64,000 nt of DNA from Desulfobacter sp. (GCA_028768545.1 CP054838.1:4771001-4835000), one strand, 5' to 3'; counted from the first letter of the stretch, positions 1 through 9,925 are shown. A program made the numbers and translations. Notes: a model not told the origin generated them from the letters alone.

Positions 1-45
1 CCCCTTTGCCAGCCGGGTGATTGCACAGAACGCCTTGAAAAGGCA

Positions 46-1812
46 TTAAAGGGCGCAGGTCTTTTCCCGAAGCCATTCATTGACCTCAGGCGTCAGTTGT
101 GGAGAAAGTTTTTCATACACCCTCTGGTGGTAGGCATTAACCCAGCAAATTTCAGCATCGGTCAGCAGATCCTTGTCCATCAAATCCCGTTCAAAATGAC
201 AGAGGGTCAGATTTTCAAACCTTAAAAACCGGCCAAACTGATTTTTTTCATCCTCAGCCACCAGAACCATATTTTCAAGGCGGATACCATACTCCCCTTC
301 CCTGTAAAGGCCGGGTTCATTGGTCAACAGCATGCCCGGCTTTAAGGCCTCATCCACGGGATGGGGGCTGATCCGGGCAGGGCCCTCATGGACACAGAGG
401 AAAAAGCCGACCCCATGTCCTGTGCCATGGCCGAAATCCATGCCCTGCGCCCAGAGAAACTGCCGGGCCAGGGTATCAATCTGATACCCCCTGGTGCCCG
501 AGGGAAACCGGCTGGTGGCCACGGCAATATGCCCCTTCAGGACCAGGGTATAATCCTGAATTTCCTGGGGTTTGGCCTGGCCCAGGTGCAGGGTTCTTGT
601 GATGTCGGTGGTGCCGGTGAGATAATTGCCCCCGGAATCACTTAAAAACATGGCATCCTTGGTCAGCCGTGAATCTGTCTTGGGGGTGGCTGAATAATGA
701 CACATGGCTGAATGATCTTTAAACGCCATGATGGAATCAAAGGAGACATTGACAAAATCTTCCTGTTCTTTTCGAAACCCCAACAATTTTTGGGCCCCTG
801 AAATTTCAGTGACCACCTCATCGGTATTCTCCAGCCAGTGCAGAAAATTAACCACAGCCCTGCCGTCCTTGACTGCCGTATCCCTGATATGACCGATTTC
901 CACCCTGTTTTTGATGCATTTGAGCCCTGTGGCAGGATTGGGTTTTTCAATGATTTTGCACAGAGGGTTGATTGCGCTAAAAAGGGAGTCGTTCACCGTT
1001 TCCGGATTGAGCAGCACCCTGTCTGCCTTGTCCAGATCTGTAAGGCTCTGACCAATGGATTCATAGGGTGATACAAGGATGTTATCCGATTTAAGGGCGT
1101 TAAGGCTCTCTGAATCCAGCTTGGCCGGGTTGATAAAAAGCTGGACCCGGCCCTCTGCGATCAGGGCAAAGGCCAGGTTCACCGGATTGGTATGGACATC
1201 CGCCCCCCTCAGGTTAAAGGTCCAGGCAATATCATCTAAGGCCGTCATCAAATGAACATTGGCCCCGTGGTCTGTTATGTTTTCTATAATCAGCTCCAGT
1301 TTTTCTTTTCTGGATTGACCGGCATAGGCGGAATCAAGAACAAAGGCCCGGGTAGACGGCATGGGCGGACGGTCTGTCCACAGAGGAGAAATCATATCCA
1401 GAGTCGTATCCAGACCCATATCTTTTTCCTCAAACCTTGCCTTGAGCTTTCTGGCCTGGGCGGCTGAAACCATCTGCCCGTCCAGGGCAATGCAGTCACC
1501 GGGTGACAGGGTCTGGGCCAACCATTCGTCAAACTCAGGCACGCCCGGATCTCCTTGCTTAAACAGTTCAAACGCATCCATCTGGGCCCGGGCCTGGATC
1601 CAATAACGAAAATCCGTCCAAAGCAGGGCATGATCCCGGGTGACCACGGCCGTGCCTGCAGAGCCTGTAAATCCCGTGATCCAGTGCCTGGCCTGCCAAT
1701 GACTTGCCATATATTCACTCTGGTGGGGATCAGCAGAGGGAATGATCACGGCGGCCATCCCCTCGGCCTCCATTTTTTTTCGCAGAGCAGCAAGGGTTAA
1801 ACTTGTATTCAA
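46..1812 (-). CDS. Xaa-Pro aminopeptidase (M24B, aminopeptidase P family)
   Basis: Cytosolic metallopeptidase expected to remove an N-terminal residue ahead of proline. The 588-residue product has two creatinase-like N-terminal domains and a C-terminal pita-bread catalytic domain. The usual dinuclear metal ligands can be picked out: Asp residues in DSGGNYLTGTTDIT (about residue 390-405), His in GHGTGHG (about 462), Glu in NEPGLY (about 499) and Glu in RLEN (about 512). The length and the extra C-terminal tail match the long eukaryote-like aminopeptidase P (about 600 residues) rather than the 440-residue E. coli PepP. It stands alone, 14 bases downstream of the chemoreceptor gene on the same strand. 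The family call is firm; the substrate is inferred. Confidence 0.92.
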   Translation of the reverse strand: MNTSLTLAALRKKMEAEGMAAVIIPSADPHQSEYMASHWQARHWITGFTGSAGTAVVTRDHALLWTDFRYWIQARAQMDAFELFKQGDPGVPEFDEWLAQTLSPGDCIALDGQMVSAAQARKLKARFEEKDMGLDTTLDMISPLWTDRPPMPSTRAFVLDSAYAGQSRKEKLELIIENITDHGANVHLMTALDDIAWTFNLRGADVHTNPVNLAFALIAEGRVQLFINPAKLDSESLNALKSDNILVSPYESIGQSLTDLDKADRVLLNPETVNDSLFSAINPLCKIIEKPNPATGLKCIKNRVEIGHIRDTAVKDGRAVVNFLHWLENTDEVVTEISGAQKLLGFRKEQEDFVNVSFDSIMAFKDHSAMCHYSATPKTDSRLTKDAMFLSDSGGNYLTGTTDITRTLHLGQAKPQEIQDYTLVLKGHIAVATSRFPSGTRGYQIDTLARQFLWAQGMDFGHGTGHGVGFFLCVHEGPARISPHPVDEALKPGMLLTNEPGLYREGEYGIRLENMVLVAEDEKNQFGRFLRFENLTLCHFERDLMDKDLLTDAEICWVNAYHQRVYEKLSPQLTPEVNEWLREKTCAL

Positions 1813-1826
1813 TTTTTATCCTTTCT

Positions 1827-3953
1827 TTATTTAATCACAAATCGGTTGATCATATTATCGAGTTTCCCAGTCTGTTCTTCCATGTCCCCGGTGTCAGAAT
1901 TAATACGGGTACTGTTTTCAGACATCTTTGCGCTGGCCTGATTCACCGTATCCATATCTTTTGCAATCTCGGTGGTCATGCTGTCAAACTGGGAGATACT
2001 GGCGTTGACATCAGATATGCCGACCGCCACAGTGGCGGTATTGTCTGCAATCTCCTTGGTGGTGGCAGACTGTTCTTCTATGGCAGAAGCAATATCATTG
2101 ACCACCTCATTCATACTGCCAAAGGTTTTTGAAATACTTTTCATCTCTTCCACAGTCATTGCAGAAGAACTCATTATATTTTCAATTTTCAGTTTAATAT
2201 CCTGGGTGGCCTCTGCGGTCTGGGTGACAAGATCCTTGATCTCTCCGGCAACAACGGCAAATCCTTTTCCGGCTTCCCCTGCCCTTGCTGCCTCAATGGT
2301 GGCGTTGAGGGCCAATAGATTGGTCTGCTCGGAAATATCGGTGATGGATTCGGTAAAGGTATTGATTTCCCTGGCATTCAGTCCCAGCTGGGTGACTTTC
2401 TCCCCTGCCTAACCGATCTTTTCCCCGGTTTCAACGCTCATGACCCTTGCGGTTTCGGCATTCTTGGCAATTTCGTTTATGGTGGCGGTCATCTCTTCGG
2501 TGGATGATGCCACAATATCCAAATTATCAGAGGCCTGTCCCACAACCTGTGAAATGGATGAAATCTCAGAACTCATCTCGTTTGTGGACTGGGTAACCGA
2601 ATGGGTAATCTCCGCCAGTTTGCCCGAGTTATCTGAAATATCGGCCGCCTCTTTCCTTGTCACCTGGACAGATTGGGACAGGGCCTGGGAACTTGAAGAA
2701 ATATCACAAATCATTGTCTGCAATTTTTCAATAAAGAGGTTGAACCATTGGGAAAGCTCTCCGATTTCATCTTTTGACCTGATTTCAATCCGCTTGGTCA
2801 AATCCCCCTCTCCCTGGGCCACATCTTTGAGCGAGGCGGTTACATTGAGAAGGGATTTCACCATGGAGCCTGAAAAAAACAGGGCCACGGGAATGATCAG
2901 AACCATACAGCACAAGTAAACAACCACCAGGGTATAGACCACTTGAAAGGCATTGTCCATGGCTGTCTTGCTGGAGGTTAAAACGCTAAACGCCCCGGCC
3001 AGTTTTGTCTCTTCATATATCGGCAGCAGGCCCTGAAAATAGGTATTTTCCCCATTTTCAACGATTCCGGTCAGGACCGGCTGATCTTTTAAATTCCAGT
3101 CACGCCCCCCGGTCCGGGGCAGGTCTTGTTCTGAAATTTTGACATACCCGGGCAAATCCCCAAAGGAAAGGGTGTCTCCTGAAAAGATATTGACATGAAG
3201 CCCGGTAAGTTCGGCCATCTGAGAGACAAAACCGCTGTCCAGTTGTTTGGACAAAAGCACCGATCCCACCCGCTTGGGTTCCATTTTATCGGTTTGTTTA
3301 TTGTAGTCATCCACCATCACCGGCACGTAAATGGACAAGGCCAGCCCTCCGTCCATCTGCCTTAGACTGGCCGAGGCAGACAGGGCTGTGGCCCCGGCCT
3401 GGTTGACGGGAGTCAACAGGCCCTCCAGGCTGGATTGGGTTTCCCACTGACTTTTTTTCAAATCTGCATCATCGGTTACCCGGGTATATTTAAACGCCTT
3501 TTGAGGGTTAACATAATAATATCCGGCCAACCTTTTTTTATCTGCCTGCTGCTCGGAAAAGACCAGAAGCTCTCCTGCGGCATCGTAAATGGCCATGGTG
3601 CTGATATTGTTCACCGTTGCCGTGGCAAACAAGGCATTGGCCAAATCCACAAACCCGGACTCTGTCATGCTCAAATCATAATCGGTTTTATACTCTCCAA
3701 TAAATTTGACATTTTCACTCACCTTGAACAAAGAATCCATCTGCACGGTTTTCCGGATCAGGTCATCCTGGATCTCAAAAATTTTTGACTTTAAATTATT
3801 GGCACCGACCAAAAGGTTTGCATTTGTGGCATCCACATTCTGGTTATAGGATACATAGGCAATCACCAGAGAAGAAACAACCATGACCATACAAACCACC
3901 AGCAACATCACACTCAGAATTTTCTGCTTTAATTTCAAACCCAACATTTTCAT
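1827..3953 (-). pseudogene. Methyl-accepting chemotaxis protein with in-frame amber codon
   Basis: Membrane chemoreceptor. The N-terminal part has a membrane segment (about residues 11-33), a large periplasmic sensor region, a second membrane segment (about 337-362) and a HAMP domain. The methyl-accepting signalling domain follows, with the hairpin-tip signature ending in LLALNATIEAARAGEAGKGF. At codon 515 (positions 2409-2411) an amber TAG interrupts the sequence, between ETGEKIG and AGEKVTQLG. Reading continues in the same frame to the natural end at 1827 with no missing or extra base. Termination would remove the tip that contacts CheA and CheW. A CAG-to-TAG transition is the simplest cause. 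Readthrough as pyrrolysine or by a suppressor tRNA cannot be excluded from this window. Confidence 0.85.
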
Positions 3954-4054
3954 GGCCCCCGTTTTTTAAGGTTTATGGCGCAATAAAAATCCGTACACTT
4001 TTTAATAAGGATTCTCAATCTTTTTCATCCCCCCTGATCCGCCTGCAAGAAACG

Positions 4055-4084
4055 GAACATTTCCATATTTAAACAAATATGGAA
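4055..4084. repeat. Dispersed palindromic repeat, copy A
   Basis: The intergenic palindrome has 10-base arms TTCCATATTT (4061-4070) and AAATATGGAA (4075-4084) around a four-base AAAC loop. It is preceded by GAACAT. A copy matching at 24 of 27 bases lies at 18094-18120. It sits upstream of the chemoreceptor start codon (3953), so it could be an operator or a small mobile repeat; the sequence does not decide. Confidence 0.5.
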
Positions 4085-4195
4085 TCAGCCTTGCCTGAAA
4101 CAGCGGTTACAGGCAAAACCCCTTATTTTTAAGGCACAAAGCCTTTTTTTCCTTCAGGGCTCACGCATGTAAATATTGTAAAGTGCCTATAGTTT

Positions 4196-5646
4196 GGGAA
4201 TGTTCAGAATTCTGTGTCACGGTTTCGGTTCCCGGATCTGCCTCAGCGCCAGCGGAAGTAAAAGTCAGGTCCGAGAATGGGCCTTCAATCAGCCACGTCG
4301 GAGGAGTTGACTTTTGCTGGAGTGGAGTTCCTGGAACCATCTTTTCCATCTGTAAATAAATCCCTATAAAATTCCCAGCTCTTTATCCAGCCGGCCTTCA
4401 AAGAAAATTGCCAACTGGGAAATTGTCAGTGACCAATTTTGAATCGGCATTGTCCATTTTTTACTGGCGTTCTGGATCCCCATGTAAAGCAGCTTTAACA
4501 GGCTGTCCTGGTTCGGGAATGATCCCTTTGTTTTGGTCAGTTTTCGAAACTGTCGATGCACAGCCTCAATGGTATTTGTGGTGTATATTATCCGTCGAAT
4601 CTCTTCTGGATATTTAAAGAAATGACTGAGGCGTTCCCAGTTGTTCCGCCAGGATTTTATCACAATCGGGTATTTGTCATTCCATTTATTTTCCAAGATA
4701 TCCAGTTCTTCTTCGGCCAGATCCTTATTGACCGCTTTATAAACACGTTTTAGATCTGCCATAAATTCCTTTTTATTTTTGGAACCAACGTATTTCAATG
4801 AATTTCGGATCTGGTGGACTACGCAGAGTTGAACTTCTGTGTCCGGGAATATGGTCTCAATGGCCTCGGGAAAACCTTTCAGACCATCAACACAGGCAAT
4901 CAGGATATCTTTTACCCCTCGGTTTGAAAGGTCTGTTAACACCTGCAGCCAGAAGTTCGCACCCTCATTCTCGGATATGTACAGCCCAAGAACCTCTTTG
5001 CGGCCCTCGATATTCACCCCAAGAATTGTGTAAACGGCTTTGCTGCCGACCTTTCCGTTTTCTCGTACTTTATAATGTATGGCATCAAGCCATACGATTG
5101 GGTACACATTTTCCAACGGCCTGGCCTGCCATTCTTTGACGGTATGGATGATTTTATCGGTAATGGTGCTCAGAGTGGCATTTGAAATCTCAAGTCCATA
5201 GATTTCCTGTAAATGGGAAGCCATATCATTATAACTCATGCCCAGGCCGTAAAGGGCTATTATCTTTCTTTCAATTTCATCGCTGAGCGTTGTCTGATGT
5301 TTTTTGACGATCTGTGGAGAGAAGGTTCCGGCCCTGTCACGCGGGGTTTCCAGCTCAAATTTACCATCCAGGGATTTAATGGTCTTTTTGCTTTTTCCAT
5401 TACGGCGGTTGGCAGAAACTTCCTGCCCGAGATGGGACTCCAACTCTCCTTCAAGAGCAGCTTCAGCAAGATTTTTGATTAATGATGTAAGGACGCCGCC
5501 CTTACCTGTGAAGGGTTTACCTTCCTGGATGCCTTTAAGGGCTTTTTGAAAATCAAATTCGATGTTTTCTTCGGTCATGTCAGTTCTCCTTATTTAGCTG
5601 AGTATATCAGCTTTCATTCAACTGACACAGAATTTTGAACGCCCTC
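4196..5646 (-). mobile_element. IS256-family insertion sequence, copy 1
   Basis: The element is 1451 bp, identical in length to the copies at 38859 and 51816. Its imperfect 24-base terminal inverted repeats run from GGGAATGTTC at 4196 to the complement of GAGGGCGTTC at 5646, both followed by an AATTCTGTGTCA-like inner part. The flanking octamers (TATAGTTT on the left, GTCGATTT on the right) do not match, so no target duplication is present. The right end truncates a PLP-decarboxylase gene whose remainder is not found on the left. This suggests that a deletion or recombination between elements followed insertion. Confidence 0.92.
4364..5578 (-). CDS. IS256-family (mutator type) transposase, copy 1
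   Basis: DDE transposase of 404 residues. The catalytic triad is visible at Asp165 (VWLDAIHY), Asp231 (CVDGLKGF) and Glu338 (NTIEAVHR), with the family CVVHQ motif at about residue 252-256. It differs from the other two copies at a few residues, for instance ENIEF rather than ENTEF, and GK after the SLD of residue 71. Its stop is one codon later because TGA has become TTA, giving a final GIL. It appears intact and competent. The leader between the terminal repeat and the ATG has the same AAGGAGAA ribosome-binding site in all copies. Confidence 0.95.
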   Translation of the reverse strand: MTEENIEFDFQKALKGIQEGKPFTGKGGVLTSLIKNLAEAALEGELESHLGQEVSANRRNGKSKKTIKSLDGKFELETPRDRAGTFSPQIVKKHQTTLSDEIERKIIALYGLGMSYNDMASHLQEIYGLEISNATLSTITDKIIHTVKEWQARPLENVYPIVWLDAIHYKVRENGKVGSKAVYTILGVNIEGRKEVLGLYISENEGANFWLQVLTDLSNRGVKDILIACVDGLKGFPEAIETIFPDTEVQLCVVHQIRNSLKYVGSKNKKEFMADLKRVYKAVNKDLAEEELDILENKWNDKYPIVIKSWRNNWERLSHFFKYPEEIRRIIYTTNTIEAVHRQFRKLTKTKGSFPNQDSLLKLLYMGIQNASKKWTMPIQNWSLTISQLAIFFEGRLDKELGIL

Positions 5647-6007
5647 GTCGATTTTCCTTGGCCCATTCCCTGGCAGCGTGCATGGCGCAGAAAATACTCT
5701 CTGTCCCGCCGACTGTCATATTTGCCCGTCCCTCATCTTTGCCGTTCAAAATTCCCACGGCCATCTCCAGCACCTCTTTTTACATCTGTGCCATGCCCTG
5801 TTCATGGGAACCTAAAAATGCATTGCCATGAAAATAGAGATTAAAAGCGTTCTTGCATACCTCGTGGATCTTTTCGTCTCCCTTATGAATACCATGTAAT
5901 AATCGGTTCTTCATCTCCGGGTGGTCACTTTTTTTAAACGCTTTCAAACTTGTTTTGATTTCTTCCCATTCAATGCCTTTAACAGGTAATCTTTTCATCG
6001 GTTCCAT
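5647..6007 (-). pseudogene. PLP-dependent decarboxylase N-terminal remnant
   Basis: This is the 5' part of a group II pyridoxal-phosphate decarboxylase (glutamate decarboxylase or sphingosine-phosphate lyase type). It reads from ATG at 6007, which has an AAGGAG site upstream, through the N-terminal helices to TVGGTESIFCAMHAAREWA, which matches the family's conserved GGTES phosphate-binding region. Two lesions are seen. An in-frame TAA at 5777-5779 lies after HEQGMAQM, where relatives usually have a Glu codon. The gene then stops at the IS256 end at 5647, with the lysine-bearing catalytic half absent. It is 14 bases downstream of the 139-residue gene and would be cotranscribed from the sigma-54 promoter at 6613. 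The subfamily cannot be set from this fragment. Confidence 0.75.
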
Positions 6008-6021
6008 AATGCTGCGTCTCC

Positions 6022-6441
6022 TTATTTGTTTTGTTTCAACCACTCTTGGGCCTGTTCCTTGCTCTCCCATGCATTGATCCAATTGAGGGCAAGCGCTTCT
6101 TCCTTGGGAGCAAAAATTTTGGTATCGGTGGGATCGTCTTTGGGAATTATTTTTTGCACAAGTATTTTTAACGCATTGCTTATAAGAACAATTGCATTGG
6201 CTGTGAGGTGACTTGTGTCCATCTTTTTGACTTCCCTGTCGAAAATGCCGAAGGCACCCAGCATTTGAAACCCTTGGCGCCCGATGAAGCAGCTTTTTTT
6301 AACTTCCGGCTTCTCCATGGCGGATTTGAATGTCTGTGCCGCTTCCAGGGCGGATTCTTTATTCAGTTTGCCGAACTCCATATACAGGATGTCATCTTCG
6401 ATCCGGCTGGTGTACCCAATCAGCTTTTCTGTCTTTCCCAT
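6022..6441 (-). CDS. Conserved hypothetical protein, 139 aa, sigma-54-controlled
   Basis: I do not recognise this family. The product is small and soluble, without a signal peptide or membrane segment. It has alternating strand and helix character (DDILYMEFGKLN, then a long helix) and ends WESKEQAQEWLKQNK. The pattern is loosely like STAS/SpoIIAA-type proteins, but no diagnostic motif is present. It is the first gene of a two-gene unit with the decarboxylase remnant. It lies about 160 bases downstream of a strong -24/-12 promoter and is divergent from a sigma-54 activator gene, so it is a likely target of that activator. Start ATG at 6441 has an AAGGAGG site. Confidence 0.6.
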   Translation of the reverse strand: MGKTEKLIGYTSRIEDDILYMEFGKLNKESALEAAQTFKSAMEKPEVKKSCFIGRQGFQMLGAFGIFDREVKKMDTSHLTANAIVLISNALKILVQKIIPKDDPTDTKIFAPKEEALALNWINAWESKEQAQEWLKQNK

Positions 6442-6612
6442 TTAATACCTCCTTATTTGTGTTTTTTTATGGTTTAAATGCACAAACTGTTTATCAGCTC
6501 ACGATTAAGCTTTTTGTCTTTGCATTGAGGCTGGTGTAATGGGTCCACATACGGTCATGATGTTTTTACTCACCTTGCCTCCTTTTTTTTTATTCCTGAT
6601 CAGACTCCTGTC

Positions 6613-6628
6613 AGCATTTATTGTGCCA
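6613..6628 (-). promoter_or_regulatory. Sigma-54 (-24/-12) promoter
   Basis: The minus strand reads TGGCACAATAAATGCT. It has GG at -24 and GC at -12 separated by exactly ten bases, close to the consensus TGGCAC-N5-TTGCA. It points at the 139-residue gene and the decarboxylase, and lies opposite a sigma-54 activator gene. Confidence 0.8.
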
Positions 6629-6685
6629 ATACAAAAAAGTCATTAAAAACAAACTATTACAAACTTTCAGTTCACTTAAAATATT

Positions 6686-6756
6686 TTTCTGTTGGATTTC
6701 AAAGAAAAACAATGATATTTAGAAGATCTGTAATTTTCTTTGAAATCCAACAGAAA
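6686..6756. promoter_or_regulatory. Perfect 23-bp inverted repeat, probable activator-binding sites
   Basis: The arms at 6686-6708 and 6734-6756 are perfectly complementary over 23 bases (core GTTGGATTTCAAAG), separated by 25 bases. The nearer arm begins about 58 bases upstream of the -24 element. That is the usual place for enhancer sites of an NtrC-type activator, and the site also precedes the activator gene itself. Cruciform formation is possible but not needed to explain it. Confidence 0.65.
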
Positions 6757-6823
6757 TAATACGACAGTGACATGTGATTGATATATAACAATCTGAATTA
6801 TAAATAAATTTCCAAAAGAAACT

Positions 6824-8414
6824 GTGATGATAATAAATCCGAATAGTCAGTTCTATCAAAAAGCAATTGACAACATCTGCGGAGGCATCGGTCTGGATAA
6901 GGCGCTGCATCGGTCTCTTCTTTTTCTCAGAGACTATATGCCGGTGGATCAGATAAGCCTCCACCATCACGATCATGAATTGGGAATTATCGAAGATATT
7001 GCCATTGCCCGGTTGGACGAGGCCAAGTTATTGAATAGAACGACTGTTATGCCAAAGGCATTCAGGCAGTTTTTTTGGGACCTGACTGAATGGGTAAATG
7101 AGATGAAGGATGATTCTGTATTCACAATGCGGTTTGATAACACCAGGGAAGGAATTTTCGGTGTTGATATAGGGCCTTTTGGGCAGGGAATTGCTGATAA
7201 GGAGGATTCTGGTGCGATTATTGATCTGGTTTTAGAAGGAGAGGTATTGGGATTTCTGCTGGTTATCAATAAGTCCGGCAAAAAAATAACCGACGAACAT
7301 CTCAATATTTTGAACTCGTTGAATGAATTGTTAGCTGTTACTTTCAGCAATAATTCACGACTCCGAGGGCTAAAAAAAAAACAAAAATCAAACCCATCGC
7401 AACTGGCGGAGCAGTCCTGCAAATGACATAAATTATGCCTTGCTTGGCATTATTGGTGCGGACAACGGATTAAAGCCGGTCATGGAAAAAGCAGCAATGG
7501 TGGCAGGATTATCATCAACGGTTCTGCTGTCAGGTGAAACCGGTACGGGCAAGGAAGTGATTGCCAATGCCATCATGGTCATGTCAAATAGAAAAAATGG
7601 GCCATTTATCAAGATTAACTGTGCAGCAATCCCACATTCACTAATGGAAGCAGAACTTTTTGGTCATGAAAGAGGTGCCTTTACTGGTGCCATTGCCTTG
7701 AAAAAAGGCTTCTTCAAGCGCGCTCAGGGAGGAACCGTTTTTTTGGATGAAATAGGTGAACTGACGACAAATGCACAAACCAGACTGCTCAGGGTGCTAC
7801 AAGAAAAGGAGATTGAACGAATTGGCGGCAAAAGCACGATTCCGCTGGACATCAGAATCATTGCTGCCACGCACAGAGATATAGAACAAATGGTAAAAGA
7901 GGGCAGATTTCGACAAGACCTGTTTTTTCGTATCAAAGTATTTCCAATTGACATCCCCCCTTTAAGACACAGAAAAAACGATATCCTTCTTCTTATTAAA
8001 CATTTTATCAAAAAAAAATCCATTGATATGAAACTGGAATTCACTCCCGATATTGCACCTGGTGCTGCTGAACGATTATTGGAGTATGATTGGCCCGGCA
8101 ATGTCCGTGAATTGGAAAATCTAATTGAACGATCATTGATCCTGAGCCAGGGAGAACCATTAACATTCAATGAATTTCAGACAAACAATCGAAGAGAAGG
8201 CCAGCGCACCAAAAATTCTGACAAAATGGACGTGTATGATCTTAATGAAGTAATCTCCAGACATATTAAAAAAGTACTTGTAAAATGCAACGGCCGAATC
8301 GAAGGAACCCATGGCGCTGCTCGTTTGCTCAATGTCAAACCACCAACACTGCGTTCCCGGATGAAAAAACTGGGCATCCCGTTTGGTAAAAAGGCCGGGA
8401 TGCATTCTCAATAA
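6824..8414 (+). pseudogene. GAF-type sigma-54-dependent transcriptional activator, frameshifted
   Basis: This is an enhancer-binding activator in two frames. The first part (6824-7426, 200 codons) is a GAF-like sensor domain. The second part (readable from about 7413, TTG at 7440) is a complete AAA+ domain with Walker A GETGTGKE, the sigma-54 contact loop GAFTGA, Walker B FLDEIGE and a C-terminal Fis-type helix-turn-helix (THGAARLLNVKPPTLRSRMK). The total span is one base more than a multiple of three. Deleting one A at 7421-7423 joins AEQSC to NDINYALLGIIG, as in intact homologues. It may be a real frameshift or a base-calling error. The obvious targets are the divergent promoter at 6613 and the paired repeat at 6686. 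Confidence 0.82.
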
Positions 8415-8605
8415 TAATTTTCCTTCCCAAAAGTTAAAAAACTTGCAAAAACGCACTCTGCCATTGTGTCCAGGCTTCTGACGCAGCTCAAATCTTTCAG
8501 GATCTTGGAAGATGAAATCCAGGCCACCCGGATGCAGTTTGGTAAACGCAGCCTTCTCACTTAAATGCAAGGCACAGCCCTCGGGCCAGTAACCTGATCC
8601 CCTCA

Positions 8606-9925
8606 TCACAGGGGAAGATAGACCCTGACACCCTTGGGCAGATCTGAAAAATCATTGATCATGTCCCCGGACAAAAGCCCTGGCCCTGGCAGATAATAGA
8701 TAATGGTTTTCTGCTTATACTTTTGGCCTGCAATCTTGTAGGCGGTCTTTTCAGGCGTGATGGTAAAAGGCCCCTTATATCCGACCACCAGGCGGGTGCC
8801 GGCCGGCAGGTCATCCCAGTCTTTGATGCGGGATCCGGGCAGGATCCGCCCTGAGGGCAGAAAATATATGGTGGAATTTTTCCTGTAATCCTGTCCGGCA
8901 TGGGACCAGGCCGTCATACTTCCTGAAATAGTTTTAATGGGGTGAACGGCCGCAACCTGTATTGTTTTTGTTTCCTGGTTGAGCAGCACCTTTGTCCCGG
9001 CCGGAAGATGGCTCCAGCCGATGACTGCCCCGACCCGGTCTCCGGGCAGGGTCCTGCCGCCAGGCAGGATATAGGCGGTATCCGTTGAATTATAATCCCC
9101 CCCGGCAATGGACCAGGCTGAATTCTCCTTTGAAATAACATTCATATCCAAAGATCTTTTGACCCGTGCAACCGCCCTTGGAACCGGCTGGGAAAGAGGA
9201 TAAAATACCGATGCGAGCAGAGGATCCGGTTTCAGACGGCCCGCCCTGACATCCGGATCATAGGACCAGGTGGGGCCCAGACCTGAGCTGGCCCTGTCAA
9301 AGTTTTTAGCACACCGCTTTCGCCCCCTGTGATTTTTGCTGAACCAGGGATTGGGACGGCCGTAGGCGATCTGACTGTGGGTGAGTACCGCCCTGTCCCT
9401 CAGGGTGTATACCTGCTGTAAAATTTTTATCAACATCCCCACAGACCGGTACTGGGCTTTTGAAATGGGGGCAGAATGATACCCCACAAGTTCAATGCCG
9501 ACGGCAACACTGCTGATATCGGTCACCCCGTTCCACATGGAAAGCCCTGCATGGTCTGCCCGGTAACGGTGGTCCAGAACCCTGTATGCGTTTCCGTTTC
9601 TGGCAATCACGTAATTGGCATGTCCCCCTGGGGTGGATCGCCCGCGTTTAAGGTATTTTCCTTTGGAGACCACTCTCAAGGTGGCTGAAAGGCCAAGTTC
9701 CGAAGTGTGGACAATGATCAGCCCGGTATGCCTGCGCACCTTTTTTTTAAACCTTGGATTAATCTGATGACGGTAATCAATGATTTTGGCCTGAAATTGT
9801 TTCAGGTCCGACCGGGTATAAGACCAGGAGAGGTCTGCAAAGAAAAGGACAAGTGCCAGTCCCAGAAAAGCCCATTTCACAGTAGGGTAAGCCCTCACCC
9901 CTGTTATACCCGGTTGATTATCCAT
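8606..9925 (-). CDS. N-acetylmuramoyl-L-alanine amidase (Amidase_2 fold) with three C-terminal repeats
   Basis: Probable exported peptidoglycan amidase of 439 residues. A hydrophobic N-terminal signal or anchor (WAFLGLALVLFFADLSWS, about 14-31) is followed by an Amidase_2/PGRP-type domain with candidate zinc ligands in IIVHTSE and DHAGLS and a late THSQIAYGRPNPW segment. The C-terminal third has three tandem units of about 45-55 residues. Each carries a sequence like AGxDY...YxLPxGRxLPGxRI...LPAGTRL, ending near residues 330, 383 and 439. The LPAGT ending recalls LysM repeats, so wall binding is plausible but not proven. It is convergent with the sigma-54 activator gene. Confidence 0.82.
   Translation of the reverse strand: MDNQPGITGVRAYPTVKWAFLGLALVLFFADLSWSYTRSDLKQFQAKIIDYRHQINPRFKKKVRRHTGLIIVHTSELGLSATLRVVSKGKYLKRGRSTPGGHANYVIARNGNAYRVLDHRYRADHAGLSMWNGVTDISSVAVGIELVGYHSAPISKAQYRSVGMLIKILQQVYTLRDRAVLTHSQIAYGRPNPWFSKNHRGRKRCAKNFDRASSGLGPTWSYDPDVRAGRLKPDPLLASVFYPLSQPVPRAVARVKRSLDMNVISKENSAWSIAGGDYNSTDTAYILPGGRTLPGDRVGAVIGWSHLPAGTKVLLNQETKTIQVAAVHPIKTISGSMTAWSHAGQDYRKNSTIYFLPSGRILPGSRIKDWDDLPAGTRLVVGYKGPFTITPEKTAYKIAGQKYKQKTIIYYLPGPGLLSGDMINDFSDLPKGVRVYLPL

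Noticed and set aside
4408..5549. Several frames antisense to the IS256 transposase, repeated identically in all three copies
   Set aside because: Their conservation follows from the near-identity of the element copies; they have no separate evidence.
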